Source of the DNA: Spirochaetia bacterium | GTDB lineage: Bacteria; Spirochaetota; Spirochaetia; Treponematales; Rectinemataceae | Length of the DNA: 6,295 nt | Direction: 5' to 3' | Assembly (NCBI GenBank): GCA_021286925.1 | Contig: JAJTBL010000116.1 | Coordinates: forward strand, 1-6,295 | In this document: positions 1 to 5,997 of the stretch, in pieces | How the letters are laid out: every line of letters starts with the position of its first letter | Position numbering within the stretch: the first letter of the stretch is position 1 | Translations under genes and position numbers: made by a program | The notes under the pieces: model-generated | Told to the model about the DNA's origin: nothing | What the model saw: the letters and a program-made list of their open reading frames with translations, nothing else | The model's database searches: none

Positions 1-1
1 G

Positions 2-601
2 GCAGCTTTCTATCTTTTTACCCCTATGGTCGCCCGCATGCGGGATATGTCGCGCGAAGAAGGTTCCAAGTTCTTGAATGCCCTGCAGGAAGTGCCGGAG
101 AAAGTGGCTGAAACCCTAAAGCAGCGTGACCATGTTCAGAGAATCGCCAAGAAGTATTGCCATGCGAAGGATTTTCTGTTCCTTGGCAGAGGCATTCTCT
201 ACCCGATTGCTCTTGAGGGAGCCCTCAAGCTGAAAGAAATCAGCTATATCCATGCCGAAGGCTGCAGTGCCGGCGAGATGAAGCATGGCACTATTGCACT
301 GGTCAGCCCAGAGCTGCCGAGCGTTTTCCTTGTTTCCGATGATTTCCTGCGAGAAAAGACCATTTCCAACATGCGCGAAATCAAAGCCAGAGGAGGCCCG
401 ATTATCGCGGTTGGCGTCGAGGGCGATCATGAAACTGAAAAGATAGCTGATGAATTCATACCGGTTCCGCGCATGGATCCGCGGGTCTATCCCTTTACCA
501 TGATCCTGCCGCTTCAGCTTCTGGCATATTTTTCTGCGCTCGAGCTCGGCAGGGATGTCGATCAGCCGCGGAATCTTGCAAAGAGTGTGACTGTGGAGTG
601 A
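2..601 (+). CDS. glmS: Glutamine--fructose-6-phosphate aminotransferase (isomerizing), C-terminal part (5' end outside window)
   Basis: This is the last ~199 residues of glucosamine-6-phosphate synthase, the cytoplasmic enzyme that makes glucosamine-6-phosphate from fructose-6-phosphate and glutamine, the first step toward UDP-GlcNAc for peptidoglycan and lipopolysaccharide. The frame is open to the window edge, so the glutaminase domain and the first sugar-isomerase (SIS) domain lie upstream. Visible are the second SIS domain with GRGILYPIALEGALKLKE, the KEISYIHAE segment, the MKHG loop and the invariant tail DQPRNLAKSVTVE. By alignment from memory with E. coli GlmS, the catalytic Glu488 (in KEISY), His504 (in KHG) and Lys603 (in LAKSV) are all kept, so the enzyme should be active. 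One small difference is KHGT where most homologues have KHGP. No terminator-like hairpin follows, so some read-through into the liv operon is possible. The identification is very secure. Confidence 0.97.
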   Translation, partial: AAFYLFTPMVARMRDMSREEGSKFLNALQEVPEKVAETLKQRDHVQRIAKKYCHAKDFLFLGRGILYPIALEGALKLKEISYIHAEGCSAGEMKHGTIALVSPELPSVFLVSDDFLREKTISNMREIKARGGPIIAVGVEGDHETEKIADEFIPVPRMDPRVYPFTMILPLQLLAYFSALELGRDVDQPRNLAKSVTVE

Positions 602-641
602 TCAGCAATCAGTAAACTCTTATCAAATAGATTATTTTCAG

Positions 642-670
642 TTGTTGAATACCGAGAGTGGGTTTATACT
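642..670 (+). promoter_or_regulatory. Candidate sigma-70-type promoter for the liv operon, with a short dyad around the -10
   Basis: In the 104-base gap after glmS, TTGTTG (642-647) and TATACT (665-670) are separated by 17 bases. The -10 matches the consensus at five of six positions; the -35 is weak beyond its TTG. Transcription would begin around 676-680, giving a short leader before the AAGGAGG ribosome binding site at 695-701. AGAGT (655-659) and ACTCT (671-675) form a short inverted repeat centred on the -10, extendable with a G-T and a C-G pair, which could be an operator or chance. This is inferred from pattern only. Confidence 0.35.
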
Positions 671-705
671 ACTCTTGATTTATTACTTACGCCCAAGGAG
701 GATTT

Positions 706-1860
706 ATGAAGAGGGCATTATTTGTTCTGGTGCTGGTTCTTTCAATCGCACTGGTCGGCTGTGCGGGATCCGCGAAGTCCGACACAATCAAAGTAGGCTG
801 GTTCGGCGCGCTCACGGGCGACCAGGCAGTCTGGGGTGAAAATGAGTTCAATACCGTCAAGATGTTGTTCGAAGAATATAACAACGCTGGCGGCATCGAA
901 GTTGGCGGCAAAAAATACAAGCTCGAAGCAATCGGCTATGACAATAAGGGCGATGCCCAGGAAGCGGTCAACGTCGTAAAGCGGCTGACTGGTCAGGACA
1001 AGGTCGTCGCAATCCTCGGGCCGAACGCATCCGGCAATGCTATCCCCATAGCGCCGGTTCTTGAACAGGCTAAAGTGCCCGATATCGCCACCGTCGCGAC
1101 CAATCCCAAAGTTACTGTTCTCGATGGCAAGGTAAAACCCTACAATTTCCGCGTCTGCTTCATCGACCCCTACCAGGGTGCTGTTGCTGCCGGATATGCC
1201 TATGACAGGCTCAACGACAGCAAAGCTGCCATTCTCTATGATGTATCCGATGATTATTCACAGGGACTGCGCGAGTTCTTCAAGGCGAATTTCGAGAAAA
1301 AGGGCGGCACGATTGTCGCTGACGAATCCTTCAACGGCGGCGATGTCGATTTCAGACCTCAGCTTTCGAAGATAAAAGCCGCTAACCCCGACATCATCTT
1401 CATGCCGTACTTCTTCAAGGAAGTAGCGCTGTCTGCCAACCAGGCGCGCGAACTCGGTATCAAGACAACCTTGATGGGCGGCGACGGATGGCCTTCGGAC
1501 CAGCTGATTTCCATGGGCGGCAAATCGGTGGAAGGCAGTTACTTCGTTAACCACCTCGACTATGCTGATCCAGCAGTGCAGGATTACAAAGCCCGCTACA
1601 AGGCAAAATACGGCAAGGAAACCGAACTCAATGGTTACCTCGTCCATGATGCCGTACTCCTTCTGGTGGCTGGTCTCCAGAAAGCCGGCAAAGTCAACGG
1701 CGAGGCACTTGCCAAAGCGCTGGAAGGTATTCAGGTTCAGGGTATTACCGGTATGATCAATATCAGCCCTGAAACCCACAACCCGGAAGGCAAGGATGCT
1801 GCCATCATCAAGATTGTCGATGGCCAGTATGTTTTCCAGGAAAAGTACGCAGCAAAATAA
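706..1860 (+). CDS. livK: Branched-chain amino acid ABC transporter, substrate-binding lipoprotein (LivJ/LivK family)
   Basis: This 384-residue protein is the extracytoplasmic binding component of a LIV/HAAT-type ABC importer. Residues 1-18 are a lipoprotein signal peptide (KR, hydrophobic stretch, lipobox LVGC), with Cys19 as the lipidated residue; Ala at +2 does not match the Asp inner-membrane retention signal of enteric bacteria. The mature part begins IKVGWFGALTGDQAVWG, the usual start of the first Peripla_BP_6 lobe. It carries GGIEVGGKKYKLE, a VVAILGPNASGNAIP segment and an ATNPKVT segment, which correspond to the ligand-contacting Ser/Ala/Thr region of LivJ. A strong AAGGAGG lies four bases before the ATG, which fixes the start. 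The gene leads a complete livHMGF set. Substrate specificity cannot be read reliably: leucine/isoleucine/valine is the default, but relatives bind amides, urea or aromatic acids. The hairpins after the stop suggest higher expression than for the permease genes. Confidence 0.93.
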   Translation: MKRALFVLVLVLSIALVGCAGSAKSDTIKVGWFGALTGDQAVWGENEFNTVKMLFEEYNNAGGIEVGGKKYKLEAIGYDNKGDAQEAVNVVKRLTGQDKVVAILGPNASGNAIPIAPVLEQAKVPDIATVATNPKVTVLDGKVKPYNFRVCFIDPYQGAVAAGYAYDRLNDSKAAILYDVSDDYSQGLREFFKANFEKKGGTIVADESFNGGDVDFRPQLSKIKAANPDIIFMPYFFKEVALSANQARELGIKTTLMGGDGWPSDQLISMGGKSVEGSYFVNHLDYADPAVQDYKARYKAKYGKETELNGYLVHDAVLLLVAGLQKAGKVNGEALAKALEGIQVQGITGMINISPETHNPEGKDAAIIKIVDGQYVFQEKYAAK

Positions 1861-1861
1861 G

Positions 1862-1894
1862 GGCTTTTCAGTGGTTGCCATCAACCATTAAGCC
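1862..1894 (+). promoter_or_regulatory. Stem-loop immediately after the binding-protein stop codon (possible mRNA 3'-end stabiliser)
   Basis: GGCTT (1862-1866) pairs with AAGCC (1890-1894), and after a three-base bulge AGTGGTTG (1870-1877) pairs with CAACCATT (1882-1889), including one G-T pair. The loop is CCAT. This 13-pair stem starts two bases after the TAA stop. No T-run follows, so it is not an intrinsic terminator. Such hairpins commonly block 3' exonucleases and stabilise binding-protein mRNAs, but that role is inferred here. Confidence 0.5.
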
Positions 1895-1951
1895 GAGATG
1901 TTTCTGGCATCGATGCCCGCCGCATTGGAGCCAGGATCATCATTTTTCCTG

Positions 1952-1997
1952 AAAAGGGCATAACCGGATCCCTTCAGGGGTTCGGTTGTGCTTTTTT
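1952..1997 (+). terminator. Intrinsic terminator/attenuator between the binding-protein gene and livH
   Basis: Bases 1958-1972 pair with 1977-1991 to give an uninterrupted 15-pair stem (three of the pairs are G-T wobbles) closed by a TTCA tetraloop, followed directly by TTTTTT (1992-1997). The run AAAA at 1952-1955 can pair with the T-run to extend the helix. This is the standard layout of a Rho-independent terminator. Because livHMGF lacks an obvious promoter of its own downstream, it most likely works as a partial terminator that lets a fraction of transcripts continue, giving excess binding protein over membrane complex. The leakiness is inferred. Confidence 0.75.
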
Positions 1998-2022
1998 CAA
2001 CCCTCAATCCTGTTGAAAAAGG
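1991..2022 (+). promoter_or_regulatory. Hairpin covering the livH ribosome binding site
   Basis: Bases 1991-2001 (C, the T-run, CAAC) pair with 2012-2022 (GTTG, an A-run, GG) over 11 pairs, nine of them an uninterrupted Watson-Crick run, around a ten-base loop. The 3' arm includes most of the livH Shine-Dalgarno AAGGA (2019-2023), which lies six bases before the livH ATG. In read-through transcripts this would mask the site. Its 5' arm is also the T-run of the preceding terminator, so the two hairpins sit back to back. The pairing is A-T rich, so it may only damp translation moderately. Confidence 0.45.
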
Positions 2023-2029
2023 ATAGGCC

Positions 2030-2908
2030 ATGACACAGTTCTTCCAACAAGTCATAAACGGGCTTTCTATTGGGTCCGTTTATGCATTGATGGCCGTTGG
2101 ATACTCCCTTGTATATTCCATCATGAATTTTTCCAATTTTGCCCATGGTGGCGTCATCATGCTGGGAGCGTATTTCGGCTTTTTTTCACTGACCCTGCTT
2201 CATTTGCCGTTTCTTGCGGCGTTTTTGCTGGCCTCCATCGGCACAACGATTCTTGCGATTGTTGTTGAGCGAATCGCTTACAAGCCGCTCAGGGAGAGAA
2301 AAGCGCCATTTCTATACTTTATTATTTCAGCGATGGGCGCCTCTATTCTGCTGGAAAATATTGTCATCGCAACCATAGGCCCGACTTTTCGGACGTATCC
2401 GGAAGTATTTGCTCGTACGCCCATCAGTATTGGACCGCTCGCTATCGGAAGGCTCGACTTGCTGATGTTCGTCATTTCAGCCGTCTGCCTCACTGCCTTG
2501 ATTCTCTTTATTGAAAAAACCAAAATGGGCAAAGCCATCCAGGCAGCTGCCTACAATATAAAGGCCTGCGCCCTCATGGGCATCAATACCGACAAGGTAA
2601 TTCTGATTGTCTTTGGTCTTGGCGGTTTCCTCGCCGGCGTGGCCGGAGTCTTCTTTGGCATGAAATACACGGTATATCCCCAGATAGGAAACATAACGAC
2701 CAAGTCATTCATTGCCGCGGTTTTTGGCGGGCTTGGAAGTCTGCCTGGCGCGGTTCTTGGCTCGGTAATCCTGGGTATACTCGAAACTTTTGTTGCCGGA
2801 TATCTCTCTTCCCAGTACCGTGATCTGATTGCCTTTGTCATATTGATCGGCGTTCTCATCATCCGGCCATCCGGTATCATGGGAAAAAATACGGAAGACA
2901 AAGCATAA
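2030..2908 (+). CDS. livH: Branched-chain amino acid ABC transporter permease LivH
   Basis: This 292-residue inner-membrane protein is one of two permease subunits forming the translocation channel. It begins with the family signature NGLSIGSVYALMAVGYSLVY (residues 10-29) and FSNFAHGGVIMLGAY (34-48). It has several further hydrophobic segments, and a cytoplasmic EAA-like coupling loop around 166-186 (MGKAIQAAAYNIKACALMGIN) that should contact a LivG/LivF ATPase. The second half has GLGGFLAGVAGVFFG and FGGLGSLPGAVLGSVILGILE, and it ends in the typical RPSGIMGK motif. Length is normal for LivH. The start is supported by AAGGA six bases upstream, although that site lies in a hairpin. The next gene, livM, follows after 17 bases, so the two permeases are certainly co-transcribed. 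Confidence 0.95.
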   Translation: MTQFFQQVINGLSIGSVYALMAVGYSLVYSIMNFSNFAHGGVIMLGAYFGFFSLTLLHLPFLAAFLLASIGTTILAIVVERIAYKPLRERKAPFLYFIISAMGASILLENIVIATIGPTFRTYPEVFARTPISIGPLAIGRLDLLMFVISAVCLTALILFIEKTKMGKAIQAAAYNIKACALMGINTDKVILIVFGLGGFLAGVAGVFFGMKYTVYPQIGNITTKSFIAAVFGGLGSLPGAVLGSVILGILETFVAGYLSSQYRDLIAFVILIGVLIIRPSGIMGKNTEDKA

Positions 2909-2925
2909 GGCTCCAGGGGGTTATG

Positions 2926-3879
2926 ATGGATTGGACATATATCCAGGGCATTCTGATGCTGGCTGGAATAAATTTGATATCAGTACTGGGGCTCAGCTTG
3001 TTGACGGGCTTTACGGGGCTGTTCTCATTCGGCCACGCTGGATTCATGGCTATTGGCGCGTATATCGGCGCCCTTATGACGGTATCGCCTTCAACAACGC
3101 CCGCCGGGCTTGGGCTGCCCTTTTTTGTCGGTATTATTGCGGGCGGTGCAGCAGCGGGGATTGTCAGCTATTTTATCGGGCGGATTACCCTCAGTCTGAA
3201 AGGTGACTATTTCTGTATTGCGACGCTCGGTTTTGGCGAAGCGACTCGGCTGCTGCTCAATAATGTGCAGATATTCGGCGGATCGCGCGGCTGGCCCGGC
3301 GTTCCCTATAAATCGACGCTGCCAGTCATCGTTCTTGTAGATGTGGTCGCGGTGCTTTTTCTTGCAAACCTGATAAAATCCCGGCATGGCAGAAACATGA
3401 TTGCGGTTCGTGAAGAAGAACTGGCAGCGCAGGTTTCCGGCATCGATGTTTTTAAATACAAGATGACCGCTTTGATTATCAGCGCTGTCTACGCTGGCGT
3501 CGCCGGTGTTTTCTTCGGTCACTACATGACTTTCATTCAGCCCAAAATGTTCTCCATGACCAAATCCACTGAATTGACGATCATTGTCATTTTCGGCGGC
3601 CTTGGCTCAATTTCAGGTTCTGTGCTGGGTGCAGTTCTGCTGACAGCCCTTCCGGAAATTTTGCGGGCGTTCGAAATCTGGCGCCTGGTATTCTATGGCG
3701 CTGCGGTCATCCTCATCATGATTTCCCGTCCCAAGGGGCTCATGGGCGGCATGGAATTGACACCGTCGGGGATTCGAAAAGCGCAATTGGAGCGCAAGGC
3801 TCGATTGGAAGCTCGAGCGGAAGCCCGGCGGCTCAATGGGCTTGAAGATGGCTCTGCTGACGAGGGAAGGGGGGCGTGA
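2926..3879 (+). CDS. livM: Branched-chain amino acid ABC transporter permease LivM, with a charged C-terminal tail
   Basis: This is the second channel subunit of the importer, about 317 residues with multiple membrane segments. Family signatures are GLSLLTGFTGLFSFGHAGFMAIGAY near the N-terminus, IATLGFGEATRLLLNN and FGGSRG in the middle, a GRNMIAVREEELAAQVSGI coupling loop (about 156-173), and FGGLGSISGSVLGAVLL, LPEILR and SRPKGLMGG near the end. Two ATGs stand in tandem at 2923 and 2926. The AGGGGG ribosome site (2915-2920) is two bases from the first and five from the second, so the second is preferred. After the usual LivM end there are about 35 extra residues, first rich in Lys/Arg/Glu/Ala (KAQLERKARLEARAEARR), then acidic. 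They probably form a cytoplasmic amphipathic helix; their function is unknown. The TGA overlaps the livG ATG by one base. Confidence 0.95.
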   Translation: MDWTYIQGILMLAGINLISVLGLSLLTGFTGLFSFGHAGFMAIGAYIGALMTVSPSTTPAGLGLPFFVGIIAGGAAAGIVSYFIGRITLSLKGDYFCIATLGFGEATRLLLNNVQIFGGSRGWPGVPYKSTLPVIVLVDVVAVLFLANLIKSRHGRNMIAVREEELAAQVSGIDVFKYKMTALIISAVYAGVAGVFFGHYMTFIQPKMFSMTKSTELTIIVIFGGLGSISGSVLGAVLLTALPEILRAFEIWRLVFYGAAVILIMISRPKGLMGGMELTPSGIRKAQLERKARLEARAEARRLNGLEDGSADEGRGA

Positions 3880-4652
3880 TGGCAGCAATACTTGAAATAA
3901 GCAATCTGACCAAGCGCTTCGGCGGTTTGGCAGCCGTCAACGATGTGAGTTTTTCTGTTCCGGAAGGCGCCATTGTCGGACTTATCGGACCGAACGGCGC
4001 AGGAAAGACGACAATTTTCAACCTTATAACTGGTGTTTACTCTGTTACCTCGGGTGATGTGAAATTTCAGGGACAGAGTATTGTCGGTCTGCCTCCTTTC
4101 AAAATCGCTGACCGAGGCATTACCAGAACATTCCAGAACATCAGGCTTTTTAAAAATCTGACTGTGTTTGAAAACGTCCTCACTGCCTGTCACATGAGCG
4201 CTCAGTATAATCTCGCGGAAACGATTCTGCGATTGCCGCGCTTCAGAAAAGAAGAAAAACTGCTGTATGAAAAAGCGGAAAACCTGCTGAGCATCATGGG
4301 ACTCACTGAACGCCGCGATCTGGTTGCCAACAATCTTCCGTATGGCATGCAAAGACGGCTCGAAATTGTCCGCGCGCTGGCATTGGATCCGAAATTGCTT
4401 CTGCTTGACGAGCCCGCTGCTGGAATGAATCCTGATGAAACAGAACATCTCATGAATCTGATTGGTCAAATCCGCAAGGATTTCAAGCTTTCTGTATTGG
4501 TCATTGAGCACCATATGGATCTGATCATGGGTGTTTGTGAGCACATCGTCGTACTCAACTTCGGACTCAAGCTGGCTGAAGGCAGACCGGAAGATGTGGC
4601 TAACAACCCCAAAGTAGTCGAAGCCTATCTCGGCGCGACAGAGGAGGCATAG
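3879..4652 (+). CDS. livG: Branched-chain amino acid ABC transporter ATP-binding protein LivG
   Basis: This 257-residue cytoplasmic ATPase pairs with LivF to power import. All ABC motifs are present: Walker A GPNGAGKT (37-44), Q-loop RTFQNIRLF with Gln86, a LivG-type signature LPYGMQRRLEIVRAL (153-167) in place of LSGGQ, Walker B LLLLDEP (173-179), and switch His211 in VIEHHMD. The C-terminal GRPEDVANNPKVVEAYLG block is typical of the LivG/BCAA ATPase C-terminus. The frame also opens with GTG at 3876, three bases upstream, but the ATG at 3879 has better spacing (eight bases) from the purine-rich GAGGGAAGG at 3862-3870. That site lies inside the end of livM, and the TGATG overlap implies translational coupling. 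Nothing suggests loss of function. Confidence 0.96.
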   Translation: MAAILEISNLTKRFGGLAAVNDVSFSVPEGAIVGLIGPNGAGKTTIFNLITGVYSVTSGDVKFQGQSIVGLPPFKIADRGITRTFQNIRLFKNLTVFENVLTACHMSAQYNLAETILRLPRFRKEEKLLYEKAENLLSIMGLTERRDLVANNLPYGMQRRLEIVRALALDPKLLLLDEPAAGMNPDETEHLMNLIGQIRKDFKLSVLVIEHHMDLIMGVCEHIVVLNFGLKLAEGRPEDVANNPKVVEAYLGATEEA

Positions 4653-4655
4653 ACG

Positions 4656-5378
4656 ATGCTGACAGTAAAAGACCTGCATGTTTCGTATGGTGGAATCCGC
4701 GCACTGAAGGGTGTTTCTCTCGCCGTAAATAAAGGTGAAATTGTTACCATAATCGGTGCAAATGGCGCAGGGAAATCCACCTTGCTCAATACAATCTCAG
4801 GCTTTTTAAAACCGACCCGAGGCGAAATCCTGTACAACAATGAAAAACTGGCTCATCGCCCCGATCTGATTGTAAAAACAGGCATCTGCCATGTGCCGGA
4901 GGGCCGGCTGATCTTCGCCAACCTGACGGTTACCGACAATCTGATTCTCGGTGCATATCTGCGCAATGACAGCAAAGCCATCAAAGAAGATCTGGAAAAA
5001 GTGTTTACACTTTTCCCGCGCCTCAAGGAACGGGAGCTCCAGCTCGCGGGAACCCTTTCAGGCGGTGAACAGCAAATGCTCGCCATGGGCCGTGCCTTGA
5101 TGACCAACGGTGAACTGGTTTTGATGGATGAGCCATCCCTCGGACTGGCTCCGCTCCTTGTTCAGACCGTTTTCGATATCATTCTTCAAATACGTGCATT
5201 GGGGAAAACCATTCTTCTGGTAGAACAGAATGCTTTCAAAGCATTGAATATCGCCGATAGAGCCTATGTTCTCGAACAAGGTCGAATTGTCAAACAGGGC
5301 CCGGCGGCAGAAATCGCCCGTGACCCTGCAGTCCGTGCGGCCTACCTCGGATCAAAATCGGTCGCGATGAAAGCCTGA
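4656..5378 (+). CDS. livF: Branched-chain amino acid ABC transporter ATP-binding protein LivF
   Basis: This is the second ATPase of the importer, 240 residues, the usual LivF length. Motifs are Walker A GANGAGKS (34-41), the VPEGRLIFANLTVTDNL block (80-96) that replaces the normal Q-loop in LivF, signature LSGGEQQMLAMGRAL (134-148), Walker B LVLMDEP (154-160), and VEQNAFKAL (189-197), in which Gln191 takes the place of the switch histidine. That replacement is a family trait of LivF rather than a defect. The ATG is eight bases after GAGGAGG (4641-4647), which lies in the end of livG, and only three bases separate the two genes. It is the last gene of the operon; transcription should end at the hairpin at 5526-5570. 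Confidence 0.96.
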   Translation: MLTVKDLHVSYGGIRALKGVSLAVNKGEIVTIIGANGAGKSTLLNTISGFLKPTRGEILYNNEKLAHRPDLIVKTGICHVPEGRLIFANLTVTDNLILGAYLRNDSKAIKEDLEKVFTLFPRLKERELQLAGTLSGGEQQMLAMGRALMTNGELVLMDEPSLGLAPLLVQTVFDIILQIRALGKTILLVEQNAFKALNIADRAYVLEQGRIVKQGPAAEIARDPAVRAAYLGSKSVAMKA

Positions 5379-5393
5379 TTTTTTAACAGAAGG

Positions 5394-5429
5394 AGCCAAT
5401 TTTAAAAATATTAAAATATAAAATTGGCT
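5394..5429. repeat. Perfect 11-base inverted repeat in the livF 3' region
   Basis: AGCCAATTTTA (5394-5404) is exactly complementary to TAAAATTGGCT (5419-5429), separated by a 14-base A/T-only spacer. As RNA it gives an A-U-rich hairpin with a large loop and only a short T-run after it, so it is a poor terminator. As DNA it could be a protein-binding dyad. The core of the left arm, CAATTTTAA, recurs at 5473-5481, so the right arm has an alternative partner there. No role can be assigned. Confidence 0.5.
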
Positions 5430-5431
5430 TT

Positions 5432-5459
5432 GCGGTTTTTCGCGGTTTTTGAAAACCGC
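5432..5459. repeat. Ten-base tandem duplication followed by its complement
   Basis: GCGGTTTTTC (5432-5441) is followed immediately by GCGGTTTTTG (5442-5451), and then by AAAACCGC (5452-5459). The final segment can pair with either copy, either tightly with the second or with a 12-base loop with the first. No T-run follows. It may be a small slippage duplication next to a hairpin, or a two-state RNA element; the sequence does not decide. Confidence 0.45.
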
Positions 5460-5489
5460 TGTAAAGCACGTGCAATTTTAATAGATTGA

Positions 5490-5525
5490 CATAGAGCCAG
5501 AAGCCTTGTGCAGCTGGCTCTGATG
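5490..5525. repeat. Inverted repeat AGAGCCAG/CTGGCTCT upstream of the terminator
   Basis: AGAGCCAG (5493-5500) pairs perfectly with CTGGCTCT (5514-5521) around a 13-base loop. Past a one-base bulge, CAT (5490-5492) also pairs with ATG (5523-5525). It lies directly before the bidirectional terminator and lacks a T-run of its own. It would be part of the liv operon 3' untranslated region on the + strand, and of read-through RNA from the - strand genes. Confidence 0.45.
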
Positions 5526-5570
5526 AAAAAGCCCGCGATACCTGACTGATTCAGCATCGCGGGCTTTTTT
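5526..5570. terminator. Bidirectional intrinsic terminator between convergent livF and the b561-like gene
   Basis: GCCCGCGAT (5531-5539) pairs with ATCGCGGGC (5556-5564). Inside, CTGA (5542-5545) pairs with TCAG (5551-5554). The stem is flanked by AAAAA (5526-5530) on the left and TTTTTT (5565-5570) on the right, so it reads as a strong Rho-independent terminator in both directions. It ends the liv operon on the + strand, and lies 23 bases past the stop codon of the - strand b561-like gene, which it should also terminate. Its position between converging genes fits this double use. Confidence 0.88.
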
Positions 5571-5592
5571 GCTCAGCATGGGGCGAATTATC

Positions 5593-5997
5593 TCATAAAA
5601 TTCCAATCAGCAAAAGTCCGGCTAGAATGGTTGCGGTAAACATTGCGGCAGTCAATCTGCCAGCATACCGATGAGCCTTTTTCAGAACCGGGATTTTCTT
5701 TTTGTCCCTGATTTTGAAGATTGCCTGTCCGAGTACTGGCATGAGCAGAAGAAGAATCAGCGTTGAAAGACCAAGAATCGCATGCGGCACTCTGATATGT
5801 GGTCCTCCGCTCGACTGAACCATCAGGAACGCGAACACAAAACCTGCAAGCGCGAATAGCACAGCGGCGAGATTCAAGGCTTTGTGAGCTTTGATCCACC
5901 ATTTTTTCGATTTGAAAAAACGGGCAATCACAATTGCCGAAGACATTGCAATGAAAGCGGTTGCCAGACTTCCGATGTGGAAAATGAGAAAATTCAA
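5593..5997 (-). CDS. Small four-helix cytochrome b561-like membrane protein
   Basis: This 134-residue protein is almost entirely membrane-embedded, with predicted helices at about 5-27, 39-61, 71-94 and 111-133. Each helix carries a histidine near one end: His7 (FHIGS), His38 (KAHKALN), His72 (VPHAILGL) and His109 (KKAHRYAGRLT). This spacing matches the four heme-ligating histidines in the core of the eukaryotic cytochrome b561/DOMON-b561 family, so two b-type hemes are expected (His7 with His72, His38 with His109). Its probable role is moving electrons across the inner membrane; donor and acceptor are unknown. The start is TTG, overlapping the TGA of the upstream DOMON gene as TTGA. A TAA immediately precedes it in frame, and GGAGAG lies eight bases upstream, so no earlier start exists; the next Met would remove most of helix 1. 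Function is assigned by pattern recognition without a database search. Confidence 0.72.
   Translation of the reverse strand: MNFLIFHIGSLATAFIAMSSAIVIARFFKSKKWWIKAHKALNLAAVLFALAGFVFAFLMVQSSGGPHIRVPHAILGLSTLILLLLMPVLGQAIFKIRDKKKIPVLKKAHRYAGRLTAAMFTATILAGLLLIGIL

Noticed and set aside
1258..1884. A 208-codon - strand open frame opposite the binding-protein gene.
   Set aside because: It is antisense to a clear Peripla_BP_6 protein, with no family features or context of its own.
1906..1917. A 12-base perfect palindrome GGCATCGATGCC between the binding-protein gene and livH.
   Set aside because: It is isolated, a palindrome of this length has no loop for an RNA hairpin, and a similar GGCATCGATG occurs inside livM, so chance is the simplest explanation.
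3693..4679. A 328-codon open frame on the - strand across livM/livG.
   Set aside because: It lies wholly antisense to two strongly conserved genes, and its translation has no recognisable domain. Long antisense frames are common opposite coding sequence of this composition.
5222..5233. LivF has Gln where the ABC switch histidine should be, and LivG has LPYGMQ instead of LSGGQ.
   Set aside because: Both are usual features of the LivF and LivG families and do not indicate a defective transporter.
5486..5491. A perfect TTGACA that could be a -35 element for a small RNA.
   Set aside because: No acceptable -10 sequence occurs 16-18 bases downstream, and the bases there belong to the 5490-5525 hairpin.
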